A stretch of DNA of 64,000 bases from Evernia prunastri. Its lineage: Eukaryota; Ascomycota; Lecanoromycetes; Lecanorales; Parmeliaceae. The position numbers and the translations under genes are program-made. Position 1 is the first letter of the stretch. The number at the start of each line of letters is the position of its first letter. Positions 22,799 to 33,314 of this stretch are shown in pieces. Where the stretch lies: contig NKYR01000101.1 of the NCBI GenBank assembly GCA_003184365.1, positions 481 to 64,480 of the forward strand, read 5' to 3'. The notes beneath the pieces are model-generated. The model worked only from the letters and a program-made list of their open reading frames with translations. It was not told the DNA's origin and did not search any database.

Positions 22799-23236
22799 GC
22801 TGGGGGGGAATGGAGGGGCGGGAGGCCGGGTGGGGAAGAGCGGAGATGGATTCGGTAGGTGTGGATGTAGTTGTTTTATGGGGAGAATGAGACCAGCAGT
22901 CTGTTAATCAGGTGGGACATTGGATGATGTTTCAGCGTCGTAATCTTCATTGTGGTTCAAATCCGCTGTCTTATTCAAAAATGTGAAAGTCGTGACAGGC
23001 AACGAGACGGGGTTTTGGAAGCTGATAATCGATGGGACGGAATAGGTGCAGTACGGAGAAATAAATGTAATGAGAATGGAGTCACACTTGGGGAGTAGAC
23101 TACGAAAGAACCCCCCTCATGTGCCTCTAGGTCGGGGTCTCTTGGCACAGACAACGAAATCCCCCCCAAGAATTCGTTTCAAAGAAGTCTTTCATTAATC
23201 TATCACGAAATAGAGACTCGTTCGCAAAAAGGTTCA
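22799..23236. other. Intergenic region between convergent genes
   Basis: 3' flanks of the kinase gene and the secreted-protein gene. No gene or structured element recognised. Confidence 0.5.
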
Positions 23237-25816
23237 CTAGAACACACACTGCGCCAACGGCTCGATTCTATTCGGGTTGTCCCCTTTGCAAGTGATGGCC
23301 GTCGTCGGCGGTATGGTGCACAGTACGGGATTCCCCGGACCGCACGACAGGCTCCCGGGTTGCGAGTTGCCAGGACTCGGGTGCCAAATGCACTGCATCG
23401 CCATCGTATCCACGGTGTCTTTGGGAATCACAAAGTCGAAATCCTTCGTGGGGTATGGCGGCACGTTGTCCACATTGTCGTTGACCTGCACGTTCGTGAT
23501 CCAGCTTTTGGGGGCGCAGAAATCGGGGCCGCCGGGGCTTTTGATGAGATCTTCCAACCATACTTTGTAGTAGTAGTCGGTCCATGCGTTGGCACCGCCC
23601 CAGGTGTATACTTGAAACCCGAGGTAGATGCCCCACTTGGGACCGGTTGACACGGCGGAAGTATCAGGCGAAGGGGCGGCTGGCGAGGAGGTGGTTGGTG
23701 GGGACGCTGCAGCAATTGCGGCACTTGCAGATACTGCTGAAGCGGACACACCCTGGTTTATTAGGCCCGCTATTCCACTTGCTATGGCCGCGCCGTTTGC
23801 TGCTGCTGCGCTCGCCGTAGCTGCAGCATTTGCGGCACTTGCAGATGCTGCCGAAGCGGACACTCCCTCTTGTAGTATGGCCCCTATTGCGCTTCCTATA
23901 GCGGAGCCGTTGGCAGCCGCGGTTGATGTCGGTACCTCAGTAGAGGCGAAAGTAGCTTGGGAAGATGCTGCTTCTGGGCTGGATACTTGGGATGTTACAC
24001 TTCCTGAGTTGGAAGAGCCTGCTGCTACGCCTGCCGATGCTACTGCTATAGGTAATGAAGCGCTGGAGGGGGTGGTGGGTGGAGAGGACATTGTAGCGGG
24101 TGAAGAAATATTGGCTGTTGCATTGGCGCTTCCGACTGCGACGGAGAAGCCCGACGGACCTGGTCCTATTCCGACCGCCGACGAAAGAACGTCCCCCAGA
24201 AAAGCCATGAACGCTTGGTCTGCAATATCGGGAGAAGTGTAATTGTCAGGGTCAGCGATTGGGGATGGATCGAGGGCATAATCCATGCTTGCAGTGCCTG
24301 TAGAAGTACTGGACGACGTGCGAGATGAGGTGGTTGTTGTCATGCTGAGCGTAGTGCTCATCGAAGCGCTCGATCCTTTTGTTGCCGAGCTCTGTGTTTG
24401 GGAGGTTTGCGAGTCAGTTTCGCTGGTAGTCGTCTTGTCGTCATCGTCATCGTCATCTTCTTCCTTCTCAACGTTCTCTGCCAATTTTCCAATGTTATCG
24501 AAAAGAGTCTCTATTTTGGTCAAATCAGGCGGTTCGTCTTGGAGATCGTCTATCACATCGTCAAAGCCACCTTTGAGACAGCCTAAAAGTTTGACAAGGT
24601 CAAAGATACTTGCGCCATCGAGGCAAGCCTCTTCATATGAGGGAGGAGGGTCTGGAGGATGTAGATCTTCCAAAAATTCAAGAGCTTCATCCTCAGTTCC
24701 CTTGAGCTTTGAAATGAAAGATTGCTTAGGTCCGTCGTCCTTGATTATAGCAGAGAGGGTTTTGGCCTCCTCGGTGATGCCAAAGATTGCCCCGACTAGC
24801 AGCATACCTTGTGAACTAGCCACGGATCCAGTTGGATTTAAGGAAATAGTAGGGGATGCCAAAGTTGGGCCGGTCGTGATAGAATTCGGTTGCGCACCAG
24901 GCACTAACGTAGCAGACTGAGACGTTGCCCCCGCAGAACTCATTGACTGTGAATTAGAAGATGGGTTTTGAGATCTCTGCGAGGCTCCGACAACAGCGTA
25001 TATTCCGGAGCTACTGTTGATATGAACGGAAGAACCCGTGGGTATTAATTTAATCCCGGGAGTTGATCCAGATATGGAAACTGAAGCTGTGTTTTCAGAC
25101 TGCAACTGTGAAACATTTGTTCGGACGTTTGGGGCTGCTACGGCAGGTGAAGCTCCCAAAAATGACGAACTGGTCATGGCGGAGGAAGCGGATGAGTTCG
25201 TGGTAGTAGTTTGAAGAAGGACCGAACCACCGGAAGAGCCTGTCGCCGTTGATTGTGATGCAGGTACGAACGTGGCGTTGGAACCACTAAAAGATCCTGT
25301 CGCCAATGATTTTGAGACAGATACGGAAGCGGGGTTAATGTCTCCCGCAGACTGCAGTGCCAGACTGCTAGCCACTTGTACCGCCATACTAGCAACTGCT
25401 CCTCCCAGAGCATTAGATCCCGCGGCAGTAGTTGGGGCTGAATTGGCCGAGACATTGCGCGAGAACGTTACATTGCTGCTGCCGAGGCTGGCAGTACTAG
25501 TGATGGGGGTATCACCGGCGAACGCGGTACTAGTTGGTTGGGCCAGTATTTCGGTGCCATTCACGAAGAGGTCGTGAGCAGCGTCAGCTGACACGACTTG
25601 GCCATCGATGGAAACTCCAGCGGAACCGGGCTGTATTGTGGTGCTGTCCAGGACAAGATTTGCAGGGTCCACCACGAAGATTTGACCTGCAATTGTGATG
25701 GTTGATAGTGAGGGTGGTGCGGAAATGGAGAGTGACACGGACGACGGAGTACCATAGACCGCTGGTAGTGCTAGAATGGCCAGGCCTGCCAGCCGGGCAA
25801 GGAATGAGATGTCCAT
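23237..25816 (-). CDS. Large secreted Ser/Thr/Ala-rich protein
   Basis: 859-aa protein starting with a signal peptide (MDISFLARLAGLAILALPAVYG). The frame is open further upstream, but this ATG places the signal sequence at the N-terminus. Residues 30-100 contain short beta-like units typical of fungal surface proteins (TITIAGQIFVVDPANLVLD, TTIQPGSAGVSIDGQVVSADAAHDLFVNGTEI). Long low-complexity stretches rich in Ser, Thr, Ala and Asn-X-Ser/Thr follow and are probably heavily glycosylated. A folded, charged segment near the middle (FISKLKGTEDEALEFLEDLHPPDPPPSYEEACLDG) leads into an Asp run. Alanine/serine repeats come next. A Cys-containing C-terminal domain of about 135 residues (WGIYLGFQVYTWGG, DFCAPKSWITNVQV, QCIWHPSPGN, CTIPP, CKGDNPNRIEPLAQCVF) lacks a GPI signal. 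Function unknown; a cell-wall or secreted adhesion-like role is inference. Confidence 0.8.
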   Translation of the reverse strand: MDISFLARLAGLAILALPAVYGTPSSVSLSISAPPSLSTITIAGQIFVVDPANLVLDSTTIQPGSAGVSIDGQVVSADAAHDLFVNGTEILAQPTSTAFAGDTPITSTASLGSSNVTFSRNVSANSAPTTAAGSNALGGAVASMAVQVASSLALQSAGDINPASVSVSKSLATGSFSGSNATFVPASQSTATGSSGGSVLLQTTTTNSSASSAMTSSSFLGASPAVAAPNVRTNVSQLQSENTASVSISGSTPGIKLIPTGSSVHINSSSGIYAVVGASQRSQNPSSNSQSMSSAGATSQSATLVPGAQPNSITTGPTLASPTISLNPTGSVASSQGMLLVGAIFGITEEAKTLSAIIKDDGPKQSFISKLKGTEDEALEFLEDLHPPDPPPSYEEACLDGASIFDLVKLLGCLKGGFDDVIDDLQDEPPDLTKIETLFDNIGKLAENVEKEEDDDDDDDKTTTSETDSQTSQTQSSATKGSSASMSTTLSMTTTTSSRTSSSTSTGTASMDYALDPSPIADPDNYTSPDIADQAFMAFLGDVLSSAVGIGPGPSGFSVAVGSANATANISSPATMSSPPTTPSSASLPIAVASAGVAAGSSNSGSVTSQVSSPEAASSQATFASTEVPTSTAAANGSAIGSAIGAILQEGVSASAASASAANAAATASAAAANGAAIASGIAGLINQGVSASAVSASAAIAAASPPTTSSPAAPSPDTSAVSTGPKWGIYLGFQVYTWGGANAWTDYYYKVWLEDLIKSPGGPDFCAPKSWITNVQVNDNVDNVPPYPTKDFDFVIPKDTVDTMAMQCIWHPSPGNSQPGSLSCGPGNPVLCTIPPTTAITCKGDNPNRIEPLAQCVF

Positions 25817-26132
25817 GAGGAGGAACTGGGATATGCCGAAAAGTACATATATCATGCGTGTCGAGGGAACGTTGAAAGATGGGAAGTTGAATGCAAAAAG
25901 ATGAGAGCACACTCAGCACCACTCAAGCTACTGTCACGCGCCACTACGATGTGACTATGTCTCTTCTCTTCTTGTAGGCTGTAGCAATGGGGGAGTACAG
26001 TAACAAGGCATCCATCGACGCTTCACGTTTGAGTATAAGGGGTTGTACTCGCACAGGGCAGTGCTTAGATAATAGGAGGATTGAGCCGAGGCAGCTGGAC
26101 CTGCCTTGACTTTGAGACGGCATGTCGATGTT

Positions 26133-26185
26133 GATGAGATGAGATGAGATGAGATGAGATGAGATGAGATGAGATGAGATGAGAT
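26133..26185. repeat. (GATGA)n pentanucleotide microsatellite
   Basis: About ten and a half uninterrupted copies of GATGA. It creates spurious serine/histidine-rich reading frames on the minus strand. Confidence 0.95.
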
Positions 26186-26439
26186 GGAAGAATCAAGGAG
26201 CATAGGGGATGTTGGATACGGAGATGATGTGGGTAAGGAGTTGAAGGTATAAAGTACGGGTCATAGATACCGGTAACAGATATATTGAGAATTGGTTTCA
26301 GCATGGGCTCATGAGCAGATGAAAGTCAATCAGTACAAAGTAAATTAGATCAATTTAGAATAACTCATGATACTCATCATCATAATATAATTTAATCATG
26401 AGATTTCTAGGACATTTTGTAACTATTAGAAAAAAGATT

Positions 26440-26459
26440 AAAAAAAAAAAAAAAAAAAA
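26440..26459. repeat. Poly-A tract (20 A)
   Basis: Twenty consecutive A residues in AT-rich DNA. It could be the tail of an old retroposed sequence, but no upstream element is recognisable. Confidence 0.85.
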
Positions 26460-27052
26460 GGCAAAGTATCTTACTCGTAAAACGCAATTTAGTGCGTTTC
26501 GGCGGCTTCACAGGGCTGTGGCGGAGTATCCTAACATTTGGTGTAACTTATCTAAGTAACATTTTTGACGTAGAGTACAATTGGACCGAGTACTACCTAA
26601 TCACTTTCCTCAGACTAGTTCCTACCTTCCTACTCTGCAACTGTCACAATAATATTAATAAGAGAGGGAACCGATCTTCAAGCAGGCATCTTGAAACATG
26701 AACCTTAACGATCTCAAGCTTTGATATAAGATAACCGTTTGATTGATTGACCCAGGGCTGCGTAACCTTGTCAAATCGTCGTCAGATGTTGCTTCTCTCC
26801 TGTCTCGACCCTCCTCTATCCAAGGGCAAATAGGGGTGCGAGCTCAGAGATGAAACGATTTGCATGATTTTTATAGTACCTGAGTAAATTACTTTGCCTT
26901 GTCGCCGCAAAGTCCCTTCTAACAATTCAGCTGGAGCGCATCAGTCTGACAGATTAAATAACTCTTGTGAGGCATCAATGCCATTCAAGACACCACCTTC
27001 TCTACCCTTTATGTATATCTGTTTGTGAGCTTGTCGTCATTCTTTACTAGCC

Positions 27053-28647
27053 ATGTTGATTTCTTTGTTCCAAGGCCAGGCGCCTTTGCGGCTCTTTCTC
27101 TTCTTCGTACTGTCCCAACTGGGATGGGCCAGAGTGCCCATCACTCCACTTACAATGCAATCATTCCTCTCCACCTTCAACGCTTATCCTCCCCAAAGTA
27201 ACGGTGGTTGCGACAGGAACTCTCCTCAAGGAGTACCAATGATGCCGCATACCCTCAGTTCCCTTGGCGGCGCTTGGGCCATCGCGCAGACAGGCGTCCA
27301 GGATCTTCCCAATTACCCTACGCAGACGTACATCCGAGGACTGCTGTTCCTCTTCTTTGGGATCACCTTCCAGGCAAATCAGCAGCTCAATGCCGACCCA
27401 GACAATACCAATGCTTACAACACGATTTTCAGTATGGTTTGACCAGTACCAGTATCCCAATTGTAGCCGATCCTTTGCTGACCGAAACCCTCAGAAACAT
27501 TTGAAATGGTCGACAATGTGTTCACAAACCCTGGTTACAATATCTATAATCTTAAGCCTCGATACAGATGTTTGGAAGACTATGCCTCGTACTGGACAAA
27601 CGTGGCCGGTTCCGACGGACTAGAAAACAAATCCGCGCCCCTAATCGGGACCCGTTTCGATGAAAGCAGAGAAGGGGGATATAAGAGTGCGTCAGGAATT
27701 TATCGTCGTTCTCCAAAGTCCTACACACTGACTGATACTACGATTGCACAGGGCCAGCACCCTACAATGACATCTGGCCGGGCCTCATGCGCGTTGACAA
27801 TCGGCTCGATGGATCCAAAGCTTGGTATAATCCAAATCCAAACGATCCTCCAAACGGATTATGCGGCACGCAAAATGATCAATGGTCTACGAGGGCCTTC
27901 ACAAACGCCGAATATTTTCGGAATCCCACGAACAATCCGACAGCGAATGCGCTGTACGGGGTCACAGCGTGCCCTGTCCATTATACTGGAAATCTTCTAA
28001 TGAACATGGGCATACCTACAGGGGCTGGAGGGGTGGACGAAATAACCCATTTCACGAGAGCTGCGGATGCCACAGGTTTTCACGAACTGATTCATGTGGT
28101 CACAAGCGGTGGTGCGTAAAAGAAGGAGTGCTGGCGTCCGCTTCCTACGGACAGGTTTTCAGTCGGCGCATATGCTGACGCTTCTCTCTACCCAGTCGTT
28201 GTCGATCAACCTTCAGTCCGACCCCCGGATATGACCTCCTGGCTCACAAACAGAAACTATGCCACATGGATCTCCGTCTCCGCTATCATATCATACGGCT
28301 ACTTGAACGCCGCCTTGCAGGGCCTCGCCCGACCGACCGAAGCACGTCTCAATGCGGATAATTACGTCATGCTGGCGATTTGCCTATACTTCCCGGAATT
28401 GGATTGCCTAGGGCTGTTCCAGAACCATCTCCAGAAGAAGAGGTCCGTCCCCGCCGGTCTCTCGCCGAGAGCCGTGGAGAGAATCCGATCGGGCAAGTTC
28501 GATCTGAGGAAGGATCTGCCGATGGACATCGATTTGGAACAGGAACCGGCGTCGAACAGAACGGCGGGAGGGTCTAATTTCGGAGTTGAAGAAATGGGTG
28601 AGAGCCGCTTTAGAGATGTGGATGCGCCTTCACCAATAATAGTTTAG
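27053..28647 (+). CDS. Secreted HExxH zinc metallopeptidase-like protein
   Basis: 460-aa protein from four exons: 27053-27431, 27495-27686, 27752-28111 and 28196-28647; introns 63, 65 and 84 nt. The N-terminus has a signal peptide (LRLFLFFVLSQLGWARVP). The zinc-binding motif is HELIH within ATGFHELIHVVTSG, its last residues encoded at the end of exon 3. Upstream motifs such as NDIWPGLMRVDNRLDG and ACPVHYTGNLLMN, and the downstream ARLNADNYVMLAICLYFPELDC, resemble the layout of fungal deuterolysin/aspzincin-type secreted peptidases, where Tyr/Asp residues follow HExxH. The exact family is uncertain. The last about 68 residues (from SVPAGLSPRAVERIRSG) are charged, unlike the catalytic part, and coincide with the start of a duplicated block. 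The natural C-terminus may therefore be affected by an assembly join or rearrangement. Confidence 0.75.
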
Positions 28648-29507
28648 ACGGCCTTGGAATCTTATATAGAAGTTTGAAAGTCAAGTATCAACCCTTGAAC
28701 GATTCCGCTACGTGAACCTAAATCCCAGTGTCTATGTAGTAAAACCGGAGAATATAGTAGAAAGGAAAACACGGAGCACACGGGGCCCAAGAACAGCAAG
28801 ACTGACTAGTGTTTGAACACCAGAAAAAAAATAGGAATGATACGAAAGACAACAGATTAGTCGATGCGAGTAGAAAGACCAAGCCGAGAAAATTGCCGAC
28901 GCTGAAAGCTCTTCGCGCTGAGATGACTGACCCACCCGGCTCTATGCGCGCTATGAGGAGACTGACCATGGGGCATCCAAGAGGCAGAGAGGGAGGTGGG
29001 TCCAAAGCAAACGCACGGAACTCAAGAATGGCGCTACCATACCTACTACCATACCTACTCACATATAATCGTATTGGTGTCTTCTGGTTAGACCGAAGCA
29101 CGACGTTGAGCGGAGGGGAAAAGAAAGGGATGAGTTGGAGAGAAAGAAACATAAGAAACTAAAAAAAAAACCAAAAAACCAAAAATCACATAGAGTAAAA
29201 GCGCAACAACTGCTCCCAAACCCCAGTGTCGAAAACCATCGCGTGAACCTGGCAGCATGGCTTGCCACGCAATGAGCTGACAAGACGGCGCGTGGGGCCG
29301 CAAAGCTGTTATCGGCGACCCGTAAGCGGGCGAGGAGGAAGTCGGGGTGAAGCGAATGGGCAGCAGCGGGTTTGAGAGAGGCGGGCTTTGGGAGCGGTAG
29401 GGTTTGGGAGTGGGAGCGGTTGGAGTTGGTCTTGTGTTGGGGGTGTTTGAGTTGATTTTGGTTCGGGGACATGGGGTTTTTGTTGTTGGGTTGTGATGGG
29501 ATGAGAG
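28443..29507. repeat. Direct repeat, copy 1 (about 1.06 kb)
   Basis: It begins inside the last exon of the metallopeptidase gene and extends through its 3' flank into a G/A-rich stretch. Copy 2 begins at 29557 right after an N. Copies are almost identical; I see one substitution near 28573/29687 and one difference in a poly-A length (10 versus 11). Identity ends in the low-complexity GGGGA-rich tract. Confidence 0.9.
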
Positions 29508-29556
29508 GAGGGGAGGGGAGGGGAGAAGAGGGGAGGAGGGAGATGAGAGGAGAGGN

Positions 29557-29761
29557 GTCCGTCCCCGCCGGTCTCTCGCCGAGAGCCGTGGAGAGAATCC
29601 GATCGGGCAAGTTCGATCTGAGGAAGGATCTGCCGATGGACATCGATTTGGAACAGGAACCGGCGTCGAACAGAACGGCGGGAGGTTCTAATTTCGGAGT
29701 TGAAGAAATGGGTGAGAGCCGCTTTAGAGATGTGGATGCGCCTTCACCAATAATAGTTTAG
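29557..29761 (+). pseudogene. Duplicated 3' end of the metallopeptidase gene
   Basis: Repeats the last 68 codons and stop of the metallopeptidase reading frame without any start, signal peptide or catalytic part. It exists only because of the direct repeat and is probably an assembly artefact. Confidence 0.8.
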
Positions 29762-30622
29762 ACGGCCTTGGAATCTTATATAGAAGTTTGAAAGTCAAGT
29801 ATCAACCCTTGAACGATTCCGCTACGTGAACCTAAATCCCAGTGTCTATGTAGTAAAACCGGAGAATATAGTAGAAAGGAAAACACGGAGCACACGGGGC
29901 CCAAGAACAGCAAGACTGACTAGTGTTTGAACACCAGAAAAAAAATAGGAATGATACGAAAGACAACAGATTAGTCGATGCGAGTAGAAAGACCAAGCCG
30001 AGAAAATTGCCGACGCTGAAAGCTCTTCGCGCTGAGATGACTGACCCACCCGGCTCTATGCGCGCTATGAGGAGACTGACCATGGGGCATCCAAGAGGCA
30101 GAGAGGGAGGTGGGTCCAAAGCAAACGCACGGAACTCAAGAATGGCGCTACCATACCTACTACCATACCTACTCACATATAATCGTATTGGTGTCTTCTG
30201 GTTAGACCGAAGCACGACGTTGAGCGGAGGGGAAAAGAAAGGGATGAGTTGGAGAGAAAGAAACATAAGAAACTAAAAAAAAAAACCAAAAAACCAAAAA
30301 TCACATAGAGTAAAAGCGCAACAACTGCTCCCAAACCCCAGTGTCGAAAACCATCGCGTGAACCTGGCAGCATGGCTTGCCACGCAATGAGCTGACAAGA
30401 CGGCGCGTGGGGCCGCAAAGCTGTTATCGGCGACCCGTAAGCGGGCGAGGAGGAAGTCGGGGTGAAGCGAATGGGCAGCAGCGGGTTTGAGAGAGGCGGG
30501 CTTTGGGAGCGGTAGGGTTTGGGAGTGGGAGCGGTTGGAGTTGGTCTTGTGTTGGGGGTGTTTGAGTTGATTTTGGTTCGGGGACATGGGGTTTTTGTTG
30601 TTGGGTTGTGATGGGATGAGAG
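29557..30622. repeat. Direct repeat, copy 2 (about 1.06 kb)
   Basis: Second copy of the block at 28443, offset by 1114 nt and immediately preceded by the single N at 29556. The G/A-rich tract at its end continues into unique sequence leading to the Arp10 gene, so copy 2 is the one joined to the right-hand flank, while copy 1 is joined to the left. Confidence 0.9.
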
Positions 30623-30948
30623 GAGAGGGGAGGGGAGGGGAGGGGAGGAGATGGAGGGTCGAACTTGTTCGAGAGGGAGAGGGAGAGGGGCAGTGGCCCG
30701 AAAGGAGGAATTCGGATCGAAAATGACAACGAGTGCACAAGGGACTTGGGCTGGGAAGGGTTGTGCTTGTGAGATGGGATGGAGGATGGAGGATGATCGA
30801 TAGACGAGCGTCGAAGAGGCATCAATTGCAAATCGTGACTGTGCTGAAAAATGATCGTGTCGACTCATATCGAACGTAGTAGACTTCAGCTCATTAGTGG
30901 TACCTAAACGCACAGATTGTTCGCATGGATCGCTGAACGACATCTACC
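30623..30948. other. Intergenic region, 3' side of Arp10 gene
   Basis: Starts in a purine-rich GGGGA-type tract. No gene recognised. Confidence 0.5.
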
Positions 30949-32676
30949 TTACGCCCAAGGACCCAGCGTCCATCCCGTCTGCCATCCCGCGCTAGGCCTC
31001 TTCTGCGGTGCAGCACTTGCCTCCGCGTCCTTTCGAGCCCCGGCCAATCCGTGTTGCAGGAACGCATCCCGCTCGATCTCCACGACGCCTTTGATCCGTA
31101 GGTTCACCAGTAGGCTCGCACCGGCCCAGGCACCCAGCGTCTCGACTCCTCGTATGACGCCAGAAACGGTGGGTTTGGTCCCCTTGTCCTGTTCGCGTCG
31201 GATTTTCTCTTCGATCGGGTCTGGGAGTTGCGGTGCTAGTGAGGCGGGGGTTGGAGTGTTCTCTTCTGACGCTTTCTTGTCCGTTGTGGTGTCTATGGTT
31301 TTTGTCTGAACTTCCTTGACCTGCCTTGCTTGTCGGTTACGACTGACCTCCTTCAACCCCAATCTTCTTTTCCTCTCATCCGCCGCTTTCCCCTCAACAG
31401 GATCCCACCCCCTTGCCTCAACGAGAGCAGCAACCTCGTCGAGTAGTCTTGCTTTGAGACCAGGTATTTTCGAGCCGCCGCCAGTGAAGATGATACGGGA
31501 CATACAGACCGCACGGACGTCGGGTGGCAGCGAGAGTAACGTACTGTAAACGAGCTTCTGGAGGGGTTGATCGTGGTCGTCGAATTGGTGACGTTGTAAT
31601 GAGTTGCCTAGGAGAGCTGTCTCGGCTGGCGAAGCGAAAGCTGAGAAGGGAAGTTGGATGCTAAGGCGTGGGGACGAGGGTGAAGGAACGGAGATTGGGG
31701 TGTTTTCCTCGTCTTCGATAGTGCTAATTCGACCTTGATGCTCGTCTTCCGCGATGACAGGCAGATATTCGAAGGTTGGTGATGCCGGAACTGGTTTTGA
31801 GCGGCTCCTGCACCATGCCATCCTCGTCGTCACCTCCTCCGCCTGCTCCAAATCAACAGCCACAATCCCATCGTTTATTTCTTCATCGATAGCATCTGCT
31901 GGCTTTCCTGTATCTTTTACCCGTTCCACATCGTGACTCTCAAGCAGCCTAGCCATCTCCAACGTGGCCATTCTCATAGCCCGCGTGGTTCTTTTCTCAT
32001 GAACCTCTCGATATTCATATACCCCCGTCACGACCGTCTCCTTCCATCCGATATCAACCACAAGTCCTGATCTTAATCCAGCCACTACTGTACTAAGGAC
32101 TGGAGGACTCAGCAGCGTGACAGCCGGGTTCTGGAACGTAGTAAACAAAGTCCCCAGCACTGTGTTCAGCAAAGGATGTGGCAGCAGACTTGGCAGAACA
32201 ACAACCAGCCTTTTCCATTTCATATCTATTAGTAGATGCTTAGTGACGGCCTCCCTGACCGCTCGTTCTATTTTATCACCCACGAGCCCCATATCCACTC
32301 CCCTCACATCCATGGACCACAGCTCATGATCGTTGCCCCAATCATGAACACTCCGCCTCTTCCTCATCCGCTCCCCGAAGCCAGGCATCCATTTCCTGTA
32401 ATCCCCCACCCTCCTACTTTCCTCCGGTCCAAAACCAAGTCTGCATCTGGGCGCGCTCTCGCCTGGAAACCCGGCGCTGAAATGGCGGTTGCCGAACTCG
32501 AAGATGAGAGTATCTTCTTCGGTTGTGGTGCGGTAACTGAGTGACGGGGAATTGAAGGCTGAGGAGAAGGTTCGTTGCGGGGTGTGCGGGGAGGACGGAG
32601 TGGGTTGGAGGTGGGAGAGACCTGGGCGGGTGGTCGAGGAGGGTTTGCGGTCGAAGTAGGCCGGTGCAGTGGCCAT
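30949..32676 (-). CDS. ARP10: Actin-related protein Arp10 (dynactin pointed-end complex)
   Basis: 575-aa divergent actin-fold protein. The actin-like phosphate-1 region appears as EEDTLIFEFGNRHFSAGFPGE (about residues 52-72), the phosphate-2 region as GLVVDIGWKETVVTGVYEYREV, and the adenosine motif as SRIIFTGGGSKIPGLKARL. The last is characteristic of actin-related proteins, with the Gly-Gly-Gly and the following helix. The C-terminal LGAWAGASLLVNLRIKG corresponds to the actin WIGGSILASL region. Divergence, a Ser/Thr/Pro-rich N-terminus of about 50 residues and large inserts fit Arp10/Arp11, the pointed-end component of dynactin that supports dynein-driven nuclear and vesicle movement in hyphae. 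Intronless. Other divergent Arps (Arp4, Arp6, Arp8) fit less well because nuclear-Arp inserts are absent. Confidence 0.78.
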   Translation of the reverse strand: MATAPAYFDRKPSSTTRPGLSHLQPTPSSPHTPQRTFSSAFNSPSLSYRTTTEEDTLIFEFGNRHFSAGFPGESAPRCRLGFGPEESRRVGDYRKWMPGFGERMRKRRSVHDWGNDHELWSMDVRGVDMGLVGDKIERAVREAVTKHLLIDMKWKRLVVVLPSLLPHPLLNTVLGTLFTTFQNPAVTLLSPPVLSTVVAGLRSGLVVDIGWKETVVTGVYEYREVHEKRTTRAMRMATLEMARLLESHDVERVKDTGKPADAIDEEINDGIVAVDLEQAEEVTTRMAWCRSRSKPVPASPTFEYLPVIAEDEHQGRISTIEDEENTPISVPSPSSPRLSIQLPFSAFASPAETALLGNSLQRHQFDDHDQPLQKLVYSTLLSLPPDVRAVCMSRIIFTGGGSKIPGLKARLLDEVAALVEARGWDPVEGKAADERKRRLGLKEVSRNRQARQVKEVQTKTIDTTTDKKASEENTPTPASLAPQLPDPIEEKIRREQDKGTKPTVSGVIRGVETLGAWAGASLLVNLRIKGVVEIERDAFLQHGLAGARKDAEASAAPQKRPSAGWQTGWTLGPWA

Positions 32677-33314
32677 GGTGGCTACGAGGCGCCCTCAGGG
32701 TTCATGATTGCCTTTCCTGCTTCTGTACTTTGCGTAGCGGATTGGCGGCGGTGGGCTTCTGAAAAAGTGGGAGATTGACAGTATTTATTGGATATATTGA
32801 CATGTCTATTGATAAACCGACACAACTTTTCACAACAATTGTTGAACAGTGAACTGAGCTTTATTATGCACTTACAATCTAGAAGGTCTCAGGAGAAGAA
32901 TAGGCCAAAGGATATATCAAATAATCGAAATTGGGTTTCTGATCAACTGTTGCTTACATTTCAGTCGTAGCCTGTCCATAGGTTACAGTTTGTGTTAAGC
33001 AAACGGGTGAACTTGTGTTACCCCGGAACACGAGTAAGCTGAAACTCTCACACCATGTTCTACACGTCTCACCCATTTTGTTACGGGAAATTCAAGACCA
33101 AATGTGAATGTCTAACGATGTACCTCTATGGAGGGAGAAATTCACAGTTGGTAGACAAGGAGACAAGCCATGCTTATGACAATGTTTAACAACTAGTGTT
33201 CTATTTTCGAAAGTCAAGTGTGATGAATATGACCTGTACTAATAATATGGAACAGGAACCTCACTCTCAATGTGTACTCCGATTAATTGACGCCGAGAGC
33301 AATTCTCAAACCAT
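32677..33314. other. Divergent intergenic region
   Basis: Lies between the divergent Arp10 gene and the next gene. No gene, RNA or repeat recognised. Confidence 0.5.

Larger units (their letters stand above)
25817..27052. other. AT-rich intergenic region with simple repeats
   Basis: No gene seen. It contains a pentanucleotide microsatellite, a 20-nt poly-A and an AT-rich stretch from about 26,330 to 26,700, and ends in the leader of the metallopeptidase gene. Confidence 0.6.

Noticed and set aside
22945..22970. GGTTCAAATCC sequence resembling a tRNA B box
   Set aside because: No acceptor stem or A box at the right distance.
26130..26304. Ser/His-rich minus-strand frames around the GATGA repeat
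   Set aside because: Generated by the microsatellite reading as SHLIS repeats.
30173..30943. Ser/Pro-rich minus-strand frame of 256 codons next to Arp10
   Set aside because: Lies in the duplicated non-coding block and a purine-rich tract; low complexity and no features.
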